Positions 1 to 6,438 of a DNA stretch of 18,223 bases are shown one piece after another. The stretch is from contig WFNC01000200.1 in the NCBI GenBank assembly GCA_015488785.1, positions 1 through 18,223 of the forward strand, read 5' to 3'. This DNA comes from Flavobacteriales bacterium. Its GTDB lineage: Bacteria; Bacteroidota; Bacteroidia; Flavobacteriales_D; Parvicellaceae. The notes under the pieces are model-generated. The model had not been told where the DNA came from, did no database searches, and worked only from the letters and a program-made list of their open reading frames with translations. The number at the start of each line of letters is the position of its first letter. Positions within the stretch are counted from its first letter, which is position 1. The translations under genes were made by a program, and so were the position numbers.

Positions 1-330
1 AAATAATACTGGTATAATTAAATACAACAGTTTTCTTATTTTTTTTAATTCCCAAAATCTTTTGTCGAAAGATTTCAAAAAGGTTAAAAATAAAATTGAA
101 GGAATAATAAACGTACCTAAGTGAGAAAATAAAGTAATAACCTTTAATCCTCTAATCGAATCATTGTCAATATACGCATCTCGATTGTTGATGTTAAAGT
201 TAGTATCTAACAATAAATTGACAACTTCCAAACCAATAGTTGTGACTAAAATAGAACTGCAAATAAGCAGTAAAATAAAAGCAATTAGCTTTTGATTGTT
301 ACTTAATTCTTTAAAAAGGGTATTATTCAC
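1..330 (-). CDS. Membrane protein N-terminus, probably CPBP/CAAX-protease-like (partial)
   Basis: Reading leftward from a GTG at 330-328, 110 codons stay open to the window edge, so only the N-terminal part is present. A first hydrophobic segment spans about residues 13-30 (KLIAFILLLICSSILVTTIG). A polar stretch rich in Asn and Asp follows, then a second hydrophobic segment around GTFIIPSILFLTFL, a basic loop (KSFDKRFWELKKIRK), and the start of a third segment. The pattern of a helix, a polar loop, and a helix with FIIPS-like residues resembles the N-termini of flavobacterial CPBP intramembrane metalloproteases. The diagnostic EExxxR and FxxxH motifs would lie outside the window, so the family is an inference. 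No ATG is available in frame upstream. A candidate promoter lies just upstream, inside the start of dusB. Confidence 0.5.
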   Translation of the reverse strand, partial: MNNTLFKELSNNQKLIAFILLLICSSILVTTIGLEVVNLLLDTNFNINNRDAYIDNDSIRGLKVITLFSHLGTFIIPSILFLTFLKSFDKRFWELKKIRKLLYLIIPVLF

Positions 331-340
331 AGATATAGTT

Positions 341-348
341 TATTTTTG
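341..348 (+). promoter_or_regulatory. -7 element of dusB promoter (TATTTTTG)
   Basis: TATTTTTG is an exact match to the Bacteroidota -7 consensus TAnnTTTG. No good TTTG box is seen 17-23 nt upstream. Transcription would begin near 355. This makes the TTG at 346, which lies inside the element, an unlikely start codon for dusB and favours the TTG at 370. Confidence 0.4.
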
Positions 349-349
349 A

Positions 350-377
350 CAAATATAAAATTAAAAATTTTGGCAAA
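350..377 (-). promoter_or_regulatory. Candidate promoter of the divergent membrane-protein gene
   Basis: On the minus strand, TTTG (377-374) is followed after 16 nt by TATATTTG (357-350), an exact match to the Bacteroidota TAnnTTTG element. The spacer is slightly short. A start site near 343 would leave a short leader before the GTG at 330. TATCTTTG at 381-374 is a second consensus match. The element overlaps the first codons of dusB, so the two promoters are interleaved. Confidence 0.35.
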
Positions 378-1335
378 GATAGGAAATATAGAATTAGGAG
401 ACTTCCCTTTATTGTTAGCTCCGATGGAAGATGTAAGTGATCCTCCGTTTAGAGCATTATGCAAAAAGTTTGGAGCAGATGTTATGTACACAGAGTTTAT
501 CTCGTCCGAAGGTTTAATTCGTGATGCAGTGAAGAGTGTTAAAAAATTAGATATTTTCGAATATGAACGTCCAGTAGGGATTCAAATATTTGGAAACAAT
601 ATCGAATCAATGAAGTTGTCTGCAGAAATTTGTGAAAAAGCAAATCCAGATATTATAGACATCAATTATGGATGTCCTGTTAAAAAAGTAGCAGGAAAAG
701 GGGCAGGAGCAGGAATATTACAAGATATTCCAAAAATGGTTGAAATGACAAAAGAAATTGTAAAATCAACCAATTTACCCGTTACCGTAAAAACTAGACT
801 AGGTTGGAACGAGGAGTCAAAGTATATCGTTGAAGTTGCTGAACGATTACAAGATGTTGGTATTCAGGGGCTTTCTATTCATGGTCGAACACGAGCTCAA
901 ATGTATAAAGGAGAAGCAGATTGGACTTTAATAGGCGATGTAAAGAATAATCCAAGAATGCACATTCCTATATTTGGAAATGGAGACATTACAACACCTC
1001 AAAAAGCAGTAGCGTACAAAGAGCGTTATGGAGTAGATGGAATTATGATTGGAAGAGCGGCAATTGGTTCTCCTTGGTTTTTTAAAGAAGTCAAATACTT
1101 TAAAGAACATGGGGTAGAAATGCCTCCTTTGTCATTGGCTGAAAAAGTAGCGGTAGTAAAAGAACATTTAGAATTTTCAGTAAGATGGAAAGGAAATCGT
1201 CTAGGAATTGTAGAAATGAGAAGACATTATGCAAACTATTTTAAGGGAATAGAAAATTTTAAGCCAATTAGAATGAAGTTAGTAACACTCGACACCGAAG
1301 AAGAATTAATGGAAGTTTTAAATAATATTAGATAA
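370..1335 (+). CDS. dusB: tRNA-dihydrouridine synthase DusB
   Basis: This cytoplasmic FMN enzyme uses NAD(P)H to reduce uridines in the tRNA D-loop to dihydrouridine. Counting from TTG at 370, the 321-residue product has the family landmarks: APMEDVSDPPFR (about 17-28) at the first strand of the TIM barrel; the NYGCP motif with catalytic Cys102; KTRLGW (141-146); HGRTR (171-175); and the phosphate-binding GNGDI (203-207) and GRAAIGSPWFF (228 on). The C-terminal helical tRNA-binding domain follows. The open frame extends to another TTG at 346, but that codon lies in a consensus -7 box, and the family normally begins close to MxKIGNIELG, so I chose 370. Both candidates are TTG; no ATG is available. 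The Nifr3/DusB assignment is firm; the start is less certain. Confidence 0.92.
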   Translation: MAKIGNIELGDFPLLLAPMEDVSDPPFRALCKKFGADVMYTEFISSEGLIRDAVKSVKKLDIFEYERPVGIQIFGNNIESMKLSAEICEKANPDIIDINYGCPVKKVAGKGAGAGILQDIPKMVEMTKEIVKSTNLPVTVKTRLGWNEESKYIVEVAERLQDVGIQGLSIHGRTRAQMYKGEADWTLIGDVKNNPRMHIPIFGNGDITTPQKAVAYKERYGVDGIMIGRAAIGSPWFFKEVKYFKEHGVEMPPLSLAEKVAVVKEHLEFSVRWKGNRLGIVEMRRHYANYFKGIENFKPIRMKLVTLDTEEELMEVLNNIR

Positions 1336-1337
1336 AG

Positions 1338-1366
1338 TTTGCAAGAGTCAGCATAATTTATTTTTT
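1338..1366 (+). promoter_or_regulatory. Candidate promoter before the cobalamin adenosyltransferase gene
   Basis: TTTG (1338-1341), a 17-nt spacer and TATTTTTT (1359-1366) match TTTG-N17..23-TAnnTTTG except for the last base. The predicted start of transcription, near 1373, falls inside the heptamer repeat. Readthrough from dusB is the alternative. Confidence 0.25.
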
Positions 1367-1367
1367 T

Positions 1368-1395
1368 ACGCACTACGCACTACGCACTACGCACT
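1368..1395 (+). repeat. Four tandem copies of the 7-mer ACGCACT
   Basis: Four perfect consecutive copies of ACGCACT fill 1368-1395, 19 bases before the ATG of the next gene and within its probable leader. The repeat is far more GC-rich than the surrounding A/T-rich DNA. Slippage would change leader length or the distance between promoter and start in 7-nt steps, without any reading-frame effect. Confidence 0.9.
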
Positions 1396-1413
1396 AAAGC
1401 ATCACAAAAAAAA

Positions 1414-1962
1414 ATGAAAGTATATACAAAAACAGGAGACAAAGGAGAAACATCATTGTTTGGAGGAAAAAGAGTTTTAAAATCTAACGTAAGAATAGAA
1501 GCCTACGGAACCAGTGACGAACTAAATTCTTGGATAGGATTAATTAGAAGTCAAAAAATAGAAGAAAATCACATAAAGGTGCTAGTCGAAATTCAAGACA
1601 GAATTTTCACGCTAGGAGCTCAATTAGCCGCTGACCCCGATAAACCAAAGTTAAAATTACCTAAAATAGAAGAAGGAGATATTCTTTTTTTAGAATCTGA
1701 AATGGATCGAATGGATACAGCATTACCTCCAATGACAAAGTTTACATTACCAGGAGGAAATGATGTGGTATCATATTGTCACATTGCAAGAACCGTTTGT
1801 CGTAGATGCGAAAGGTTAATTATCGAATTAAATCAAACAGCAGAAGTAAATTATTTAGTTATCAAATATGTCAATCGACTTTCGGATTACTTCTTTGTAT
1901 TGTCAAGAAAATTAACTATTGAGCTAAATGCAAAAGAAGAATTTTGGGAAGCAAGAAAATAA
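1414..1962 (+). CDS. pduO: PduO-type ATP:cob(I)alamin adenosyltransferase
   Basis: The enzyme transfers the adenosyl group of ATP to cob(I)alamin to make coenzyme B12, usually to serve methylmalonyl-CoA mutase in Bacteroidota. The 182-residue length is normal for the family. The N-terminal ATP-binding motif TKTGDKGETSLFGGKRV (about 5-21) is intact. So are DELNS (35-39), the basic ATP-contact segment ARTVCRRCER (125-134), and YVNRLSDYFF (152-161), all in the all-helical trimer-forming core. No signal peptide is present, so it is cytosolic. It follows dusB by 78 bases, with a heptamer repeat array between. Upstream DNA is A-rich (nine A directly before ATG) and lacks a Shine-Dalgarno site, as is usual in this phylum. 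No other B12 genes are in the window. Confidence 0.93.
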   Translation: MKVYTKTGDKGETSLFGGKRVLKSNVRIEAYGTSDELNSWIGLIRSQKIEENHIKVLVEIQDRIFTLGAQLAADPDKPKLKLPKIEEGDILFLESEMDRMDTALPPMTKFTLPGGNDVVSYCHIARTVCRRCERLIIELNQTAEVNYLVIKYVNRLSDYFFVLSRKLTIELNAKEEFWEARK

Positions 1963-2034
1963 TAAAGATTTTATTTTAATACAGAATTACAAAAATGGAT
2001 TGAAGTTTGATTATTGTGTGTGTAATGAAATTCA

Positions 2035-2064
2035 TTTGTAAAAAAGAGCAAGCATTTCTCTTTG
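2035..2064 (+). promoter_or_regulatory. Candidate promoter of the S41 protease gene
   Basis: TTTG (2035-2038), an 18-nt spacer and TCTCTTTG (2057-2064) differ from the Bacteroidota consensus at one base (C for A). The implied leader before the ATG at 2103 is about 30 nt. Confidence 0.3.
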
Positions 2065-2102
2065 AATTGATTATCTTCACAACTTAAATTCAAAAAAACA
2101 TT

Positions 2103-4157
2103 ATGATTAAATATATATTAACATCAGTAGCGATAATTTTTTCTGTTGCATTTTTTGCACAAGAAAAAACGGAATTAACAAAAAAAGAATTAACAAGTAA
2201 AATAAAAGAACTCATTGGAGCGCTTGACAAAAAATATGTCGAAGAAGTGGATGTCAATAAGTTAGAAAAAGATTTTGTAAGCGGACTTCAAAATAGACTA
2301 GTCCCTTTTCATTCTTATATTGAAACAGATAAATTTCCAAGTCAAGCCAATTCACAGGTAGCTGGTATAGGGATTTCTTTAGCATTTAAAAGCGACACCA
2401 TTTTAGTCAAAGAAGTATTAAAAGGAAGTGGTGCCGAAAAATCAGGAATAAAAGTAGGAGATAAAATTATAGGTTTAGGAGATAAGAAAGTTTCAGATTT
2501 TAATTATTTCAATGATGTAGCATCTTTGTTAATAGGGGAAGTTGGATCTGTTTTAACAGTTAAAGTAGCCGACACAACCGATACAAGCAATGTTTTTATA
2601 AAAGAAATACCTCGTTTATTGGTAAAAGGAACAACTTTCTACGAATTAGGAAATACAGTAAATAAAATTGAAGAAGCAATAGATTTGTGCGACGCATTAT
2701 ATCAAGATACCGTCTTGAATCGTAAAATAGCCGAAACAGGAATTCGCTATATGCTAGAACAATTAGATCCGCATACAGCATATATTTCACTAGAAGATAT
2801 TCACGATATGAATGCGCCATTAAAAGGTTCATTTACAGGGGTTGGAGTTCGTTTTCAAATCGTAAAAGATACCATTGTCGTGGTCGAAGCAATTCCAGGA
2901 GGACCATCTGCCAAAGTTGGAATCCAACCAGGAGATAAATATATCTTTGTTGATGAAGAAAAAGTAGCAGGAGTTGGAATTAAAAATAGCGGCGTAAGAG
3001 ATCGCTTGTTGGGAGATAAAGGAAGCAAAGTTATTATTAAAATGCAAAGAAGAGGTTCTCCAGAATTGTTAGAGTTTACAATCGTAAGAGATAAAATTCC
3101 AATTTACAGTGTAGATGCTGCTTACATAGTATCCGAAGGAGTTGGTTATATAAAAGTCAATAAGTTTGCTGCCACTACCGTTCAAGAAGTCAAAAAAGCA
3201 CTGCTAGATCTTAAATCACAAGGAATGAAAGATTTAATTTTAGATTTACAAGGAAACGGAGGGGGCTACCTTAGAGCCGCAATCGGTTTAGCCGATGAGT
3301 TTATTGACGGACAAAAACTAGTAGTTTATACCGAAGGAAGAGCTTATCCAAAAAGACAATATGGAACAAGAGTCAAAGGAGCTTTAGAAGAAGGACGTTT
3401 AATTATTTTAGTCAACGAAAATAGTGCTTCAGCAAGCGAAATTGTAAGTGGAGCAGTACAAGATTGGGACCGAGGATTAATCGTCGGGCGTAGAACATTT
3501 GGAAAAGGACTAGTTCAAAAACCATATACACTTTCAGATGGATCGCAAGTCAGAATTACCACATCTCATTACTATACACCTTCAGGTCGTTGCATCCAAA
3601 AACCATACGACGATGGAGTTCGAGAATATAGAAGAGAAAAGTATAATCGATATAAAAATGGAGAGTATTTTCATAAAGATAGCATCCATTTTGACGAAAG
3701 TCTAAAAGTCACAACCAAAGTAAAAGGTAGAACTGTTTATGGAGGAGGTGGAATTATGCCCGATATTTTTGTGCCATTGGATACATTGGGGACTAGTAAG
3801 TATTTTTCAGCACTAATAAGAAAAGGAATCCTCAATCGATTTGCCTTAACTTGGGTGAACGATAATCGAGCGAAACTCCAAGAAAAATATGTAACTTTTG
3901 ACAAGTACAACGAAAAAATAAAAATGGACAAAGTAGTAAAAGAACTCATCGCCTATGCAACAGAAGAAGGATTGGAATTCGATAAAGAACAATTTGAAAA
4001 AGCCGAAGAAACCATCAATATTCGTTTAAAAGCTAACATTGCACAAAACTTGTTCAATTTCACAAAGTTCTATCAAGTCAACAATGCCCTAAATGCTCCG
4101 TTACAAGAAGCGCTAAAAATTCTAAAAGACGGAAGTCAGTTCAAAATGATAGAGTAA
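2103..4157 (+). CDS. S41 family C-terminal processing peptidase, exported, two PDZ-like regions
   Basis: This is a tail-specific serine protease of the CtpA/Prc type, acting in the periplasm or at the envelope. Residues 1-19 form a signal peptide (hydrophobic core, cleavage likely after AFFA). A first PDZ-like region spans about 85-155 (AGIGISLAF to GEVGSVLTVKV) and a second about 242-328 (GSFTGVGVRFQIV to the KGSKVIIKMQRRG segment). The protease core follows: LILDLQGNGGG (378-388), ENSASASEIVSGA with nucleophile Ser443, and RRTFGKGLVQ with Lys468. The 25-residue Ser-Lys spacing equals that of known CTPs. A charged insertion (about 503-545) and a helical C-terminal region (590-684) bring it to 684 residues, a size usual for Bacteroidota members. 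Its stop codon lies 8 nt before a dispersed 74-bp repeat. Substrates are unknown. Confidence 0.92.
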   Translation: MIKYILTSVAIIFSVAFFAQEKTELTKKELTSKIKELIGALDKKYVEEVDVNKLEKDFVSGLQNRLVPFHSYIETDKFPSQANSQVAGIGISLAFKSDTILVKEVLKGSGAEKSGIKVGDKIIGLGDKKVSDFNYFNDVASLLIGEVGSVLTVKVADTTDTSNVFIKEIPRLLVKGTTFYELGNTVNKIEEAIDLCDALYQDTVLNRKIAETGIRYMLEQLDPHTAYISLEDIHDMNAPLKGSFTGVGVRFQIVKDTIVVVEAIPGGPSAKVGIQPGDKYIFVDEEKVAGVGIKNSGVRDRLLGDKGSKVIIKMQRRGSPELLEFTIVRDKIPIYSVDAAYIVSEGVGYIKVNKFAATTVQEVKKALLDLKSQGMKDLILDLQGNGGGYLRAAIGLADEFIDGQKLVVYTEGRAYPKRQYGTRVKGALEEGRLIILVNENSASASEIVSGAVQDWDRGLIVGRRTFGKGLVQKPYTLSDGSQVRITTSHYYTPSGRCIQKPYDDGVREYRREKYNRYKNGEYFHKDSIHFDESLKVTTKVKGRTVYGGGGIMPDIFVPLDTLGTSKYFSALIRKGILNRFALTWVNDNRAKLQEKYVTFDKYNEKIKMDKVVKELIAYATEEGLEFDKEQFEKAEETINIRLKANIAQNLFNFTKFYQVNNALNAPLQEALKILKDGSQFKMIE

Positions 4158-4165
4158 AAGTTTTT

Positions 4166-4239
4166 GGGCGTTCGAGCGGGCTATCCACTATATCTTTTTT
4201 GTGAAAAACAAAAAAGGATGCCGTTCCTATCCCTAACGC
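4166..4239 (+). repeat. 74-bp dispersed structured repeat, copy 1
   Basis: This element begins GGGCGTTCGAGCG and ends CTATCCCTAACGC. Its reverse complement recurs at 11717-11790, with 66 of 74 positions identical and no gaps. It contains a palindromic arm CGTTCGAGCG (4169-4178) and a central hairpin CTTTTTTGT/ACAAAAAAG (4194-4202 with 4208-4216, loop GAAAA). GCGTT and AACGC at its ends could also pair. The placement just after a stop codon suggests a role in 3'-end RNA structure, or a non-autonomous repetitive element. Confidence 0.85.
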
Positions 4240-4254
4240 AATTAAAGCTTAATA

Positions 4255-4287
4255 ATTCATAGTATGACTCCAAGTCATGCTATGAAT
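4255..4287. terminator. Strong hairpin downstream of the S41 protease gene
   Basis: ATTCATAGTATGACT (4255-4269) pairs with AGTCATGCTATGAAT (4273-4287) over 15 bp, with one G-T wobble and a 3-nt loop (CCA). The following sequence, aaattgttct, has only a weak T tract. It may be a terminator or a transcript-end stabiliser rather than a classical intrinsic terminator. It could act on either strand. Confidence 0.5.
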
Positions 4288-4432
4288 AAATTGTTCTACC
4301 GAGTTTGGTTTGTATATTGTAATTTAGAAGAACTCCAAAGTTAAATACTCTAGTCGTTTTTTTTGTTTTTCATAAGAAAATAAGAAAAGGGGAATGTGTT
4401 TTTTAGAGCTCCCTCATCTGCTCAGAATTTGA

Positions 4433-4457
4433 CATCTATTCATGTTATAAATAGATG
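4433..4457. other. 8-bp inverted repeat upstream of the rplM promoter
   Basis: CATCTATT (4433-4440) and AATAGATG (4450-4457) are perfect inverted repeats separated by 9 bases. They lie about 60 bp upstream of the -33 box. The site could be an operator or an upstream remnant hairpin; nothing else identifies it. Confidence 0.35.
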
Positions 4458-4514
4458 ATAAATGTTTTGTTTTAAAAATGAATGCAAATAAAAAGTAAAA
4501 AAAAACAAATCAAG

Positions 4515-4545
4515 TTTGTGTAGTTAAAAAAAAATCGTACTTTTG
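4515..4545 (+). promoter_or_regulatory. Promoter of the rplM-rpsI-rpsB-tsf operon
   Basis: TTTG (4515-4518), a 19-nt spacer and TACTTTTG (4538-4545) match the Bacteroidota housekeeping promoter (TTTG-N19-TAnnTTTG) exactly. It is preceded by poly-A stretches typical of strong ribosomal promoters. Transcription is expected to start around 4551, giving a leader of about 40 nt. Confidence 0.8.
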
Positions 4546-4549
4546 CAGA

Positions 4550-4569
4550 CCTATTTTATATGAAGTAGG
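4550..4569 (+). promoter_or_regulatory. Hairpin at the 5' end of the rplM leader
   Basis: CCTATTT (4550-4556) pairs with AAGTAGG (4563-4569) over 7 bp with one wobble; the loop is TATATG. It sits at the predicted transcript start and 23 nt before the GTG of rplM. It may be an L13 autoregulatory site or simply 5'-end protection. The function is inference. Confidence 0.4.
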
Positions 4570-4592
4570 ATAAAAATTAAAAGATATTAAAC

Positions 4593-5048
4593 GTGAATAC
4601 ATTAAGTTACAAAACAATATCAGCTAACAAAGAAACAGTAAACAAAGAGTGGTTGTTGGTTGATGCAGAAGGACAAACTTTAGGGCGTTTAGCTAGTAAA
4701 GTGGCTAAATTAATTAGAGGAAAGCATAAAGTAAACTATACTCCACATGTTGATTGTGGTGATAACGTAATTGTGATTAATGCAGAGAAAGTGGTTTTAA
4801 CTGGAAAGAAATGGACAGATAAATCATATATCCGCCACACTGGTTATCCTGGAGGGCAAAGAGAATTGTCTGCAGAGCAAATTTTAGAAAAACATCCTGA
4901 GCGATTAGTTGAATATGCTGTGAAAGGAATGCTTCCAAAGAATAAGTTAGGAAGTGCATTGTTGAAGAATTTACATGTAAATGTTGGGGGAACTCACAAC
5001 AAAGAAGCGCAAAAACCAAAAACAATCGAATTAGATTCAATTAAATAA
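4593..5048 (+). CDS. rplM: 50S ribosomal protein L13
   Basis: L13 is an early-assembly protein of the large ribosomal subunit that binds 23S rRNA. The 151-residue product contains the conserved VDAEGQTLGRLAS, YTPHVDCGDNVIVINA, YIRHTGYPGG and HPERLVEYAVKGMLPKN segments in order, with the family's usual length. Translation begins at GTG, which encodes the first residue of MNTLSYKT, the normal start in this group; a GTG start is mildly unusual for a highly expressed gene. It is the first gene of the operon, with a consensus promoter and a short hairpin-bearing leader. The gap to rpsI is 4 nt, as in the near-universal L13-S9 pairing. Confidence 0.98.
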   Translation: MNTLSYKTISANKETVNKEWLLVDAEGQTLGRLASKVAKLIRGKHKVNYTPHVDCGDNVIVINAEKVVLTGKKWTDKSYIRHTGYPGGQRELSAEQILEKHPERLVEYAVKGMLPKNKLGSALLKNLHVNVGGTHNKEAQKPKTIELDSIK

Positions 5049-5052
5049 TTAT

Positions 5053-5439
5053 ATGAGCGTAATAAATACAATAGGAAGACGTAAGTCTTCTGTAGCTAGA
5101 ATATATGTTTCTGAAGGAACTGGTCAAGTTACAGTAAATAAAAAAGATTTTAAAATTTATTTTCCAACAGGAGTTTTACAATACAAAATTAACCAACCAT
5201 TTGCTTTAACTGATACAGTTGGTAAGTACGATGTTAAAGTTAATGTAAAAGGAGGAGGAGTAAATGGTCAAGTAGAAGCAATTCGTTTGGCAATCTCAAG
5301 AGCTTTAGTAGAAATCGATGCAGAAAACAAACCGCTTTTAAAAGCTGAAAGTTTAATGACTCGTGATCCAAGAATGGTTGAACGTAAGAAACCAGGACAA
5401 CCAAAAGCAAGAAAGAAATTTCAATTTAGTAAACGTTAA
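5053..5439 (+). CDS. rpsI: 30S ribosomal protein S9
   Basis: S9 is a small-subunit protein whose C-terminal tail reaches the P site and contacts the tRNA anticodon loop. The 128-residue product begins near the family motif IGRRKSSVARIYV and carries GGGVNGQVEAIRLAISRAL. It ends in the basic tail RDPRMVERKKPGQPKARKKFQFSKR, including the conserved terminal SKR. It starts 4 nt after the stop of rplM, so the two are co-transcribed and probably translationally coupled. It is followed by a 161-nt spacer with hairpins before rpsB. Confidence 0.98.
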   Translation: MSVINTIGRRKSSVARIYVSEGTGQVTVNKKDFKIYFPTGVLQYKINQPFALTDTVGKYDVKVNVKGGGVNGQVEAIRLAISRALVEIDAENKPLLKAESLMTRDPRMVERKKPGQPKARKKFQFSKR

Positions 5440-5459
5440 TATCAACATTATCTTAAATA

Positions 5460-5483
5460 AAGCTCTCTTTTCTAAGAGGGCTT
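5460..5483 (+). terminator. Hairpin after rpsI; attenuator or partial terminator
   Basis: AAGCTCTCTT (5460-5469) pairs with AAGAGGGCTT (5474-5483) over 10 bp with one wobble; the loop is TTCT. The T tract after it is poor (gtttagt). With no consensus promoter between it and rpsB, complete termination here is unlikely. Attenuation or an RNA processing site fits better. The stem resembles that of the tsf terminator. Confidence 0.55.
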
Positions 5484-5484
5484 G

Positions 5485-5576
5485 TTTAGTATCTAAGCGT
5501 TTCAGATCGAGTCAATCGCTACTGGAATTGCTGCTGAGAAAACAATTTAGATCTAACGTTATTATTATATAATAAC
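5485..5576 (+). promoter_or_regulatory. Candidate structured leader RNA of rpsB
   Basis: TTAG-T-ATCTAA (5486-5496) pairs with TTAGATCTAA (5547-5556) to give a 10-bp closing helix with one bulged T. Inside it, TTTCAG (5500-5505) can pair with CTG..AAA (5534-5541, two bulged bases). A separate hairpin GTTATTAT/ATAATAAC with a 3-nt loop (5558-5576) ends 24 nt before the rpsB ATG. The enclosed sequence (5506-5533) is GC-richer than other spacers here. This layout suggests an RNA bound by S2 to control rpsB-tsf. It is an inference from pairing alone; I do not recognise a named RNA family. Confidence 0.45.
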
Positions 5577-5600
5577 ATCAGTAAAAAGAAAGTAAACAAA

Positions 5601-6413
5601 ATGGAAAAATTAAAATTCGATGAAATGTTAAATGCGGGAGTGCATTTTGGACATTTAAAAAGAAAGTGGAATCCTAGTATGGCTCCTTACGTATTTGATG
5701 AGCGTAAAGGAATTCATATTATCGATTTGAACAAAACAATTGTTAAAGCTGAAGAAGCAGCAGAAGCAATGAAACAAATAGCAAAATCTGGAAGAAAGAT
5801 TTTATTTGTAGCAACAAAAAAACAAGCTCAATCTATCGTAGTTGAAAAAGTTGGAGAAACGAACATGCCTTTTATTACAGAAAGATGGCCTGGTGGAATG
5901 TTGACGAACTTCAAAACAACTAGAAAGACAATTCGTAAGATGACATCTATCGAAAAAATGATGCAGGATGGTACTGCTAATCATTTATCGAAAAGAGAAA
6001 GATTACAAAGAACGAGACAAAAAGATAAATTAGCAAAAGTATTTGGAGCGATAGCAGATATGACTCGTTTGCCAGCAGCTTTATTTGTTGTTGATATCAA
6101 AAAAGAAGAAATCGCAGTTTTAGAGGCTAAAAAATTAGGGATTCCTATTTTTGCAATGGTTGATACTAACTCAGATCCTAAATTGATTGATTATGTTATC
6201 CCAGCAAATGATGATGCATCTAAATCAATTGAATTAATAGTTGGTTATGTTTGTAACGCTGTTAAAGATGGTTTAGCTGAAAGAAAAGCAGGTAAAGTTA
6301 AAGCTGCTGAAGAAAAAGCAGCTAAGAAAAAAGAAGAAAAAGTTGAAGTGAAAGCTGAAGCAAAAACAGAAGCGAAAGTTGAAGTTAAAGCTGAAGAAAC
6401 GACTAAGAAATAA
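5601..6413 (+). CDS. rpsB: 30S ribosomal protein S2
   Basis: S2 is a late-assembling small-subunit protein needed for S1 and mRNA engagement. The 270-residue product shows the conserved N-terminal GVHFGHLKRKWNP, ERKGIHIIDLNKT, FVATKKQAQ, ERWPGGMLTNFKT, and the later IFAMVDTNSDP with the VIPANDDA motif. After about residue 228 it carries a low-complexity Lys/Glu/Ala/Val tail with roughly repeated VKAEAK units, common in Flavobacteriia and presumably disordered. The start is the canonical MEKLKFDEML. It sits 25 nt before tsf, forming the usual rpsB-tsf pair, and is preceded by a probable regulatory RNA. Confidence 0.98.
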   Translation: MEKLKFDEMLNAGVHFGHLKRKWNPSMAPYVFDERKGIHIIDLNKTIVKAEEAAEAMKQIAKSGRKILFVATKKQAQSIVVEKVGETNMPFITERWPGGMLTNFKTTRKTIRKMTSIEKMMQDGTANHLSKRERLQRTRQKDKLAKVFGAIADMTRLPAALFVVDIKKEEIAVLEAKKLGIPIFAMVDTNSDPKLIDYVIPANDDASKSIELIVGYVCNAVKDGLAERKAGKVKAAEEKAAKKKEEKVEVKAEAKTEAKVEVKAEETTKK

Positions 6414-6438
6414 TTAAATTCGATAAAAATTTATAAAC

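Larger units (their letters stand above)
4158..4592. other. 435-bp intergenic region packed with hairpins and the rplM promoter
   Basis: No coding frame is supported on either strand; stops are frequent. From left to right it holds a 74-bp structured repeat, a 15-bp-stem hairpin, about 145 bp of plain A/T-rich DNA with poly-T and poly-A runs, an 8-bp inverted repeat, and the rplM promoter and leader. The short GC-richer piece around 4408-4425 (agagctccctcatctgctca) is not explained by anything I recognise. Confidence 0.8.

Noticed and set aside
1368..1395. CRISPR array
   Set aside because: The 7-nt units are directly adjacent with no spacers, and no cas genes are present.
5484..5557. Possible tRNA in the rpsI-rpsB spacer
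   Set aside because: The size is right, but there is no acceptor stem, TTC loop or anticodon arm in tRNA spacing. The helix found is a simple closing stem with a bulge.
5363..5572. Open frame overlapping the end of rpsI
   Set aside because: It is out of frame within rpsI and runs into the structured spacer. The product has no family features.
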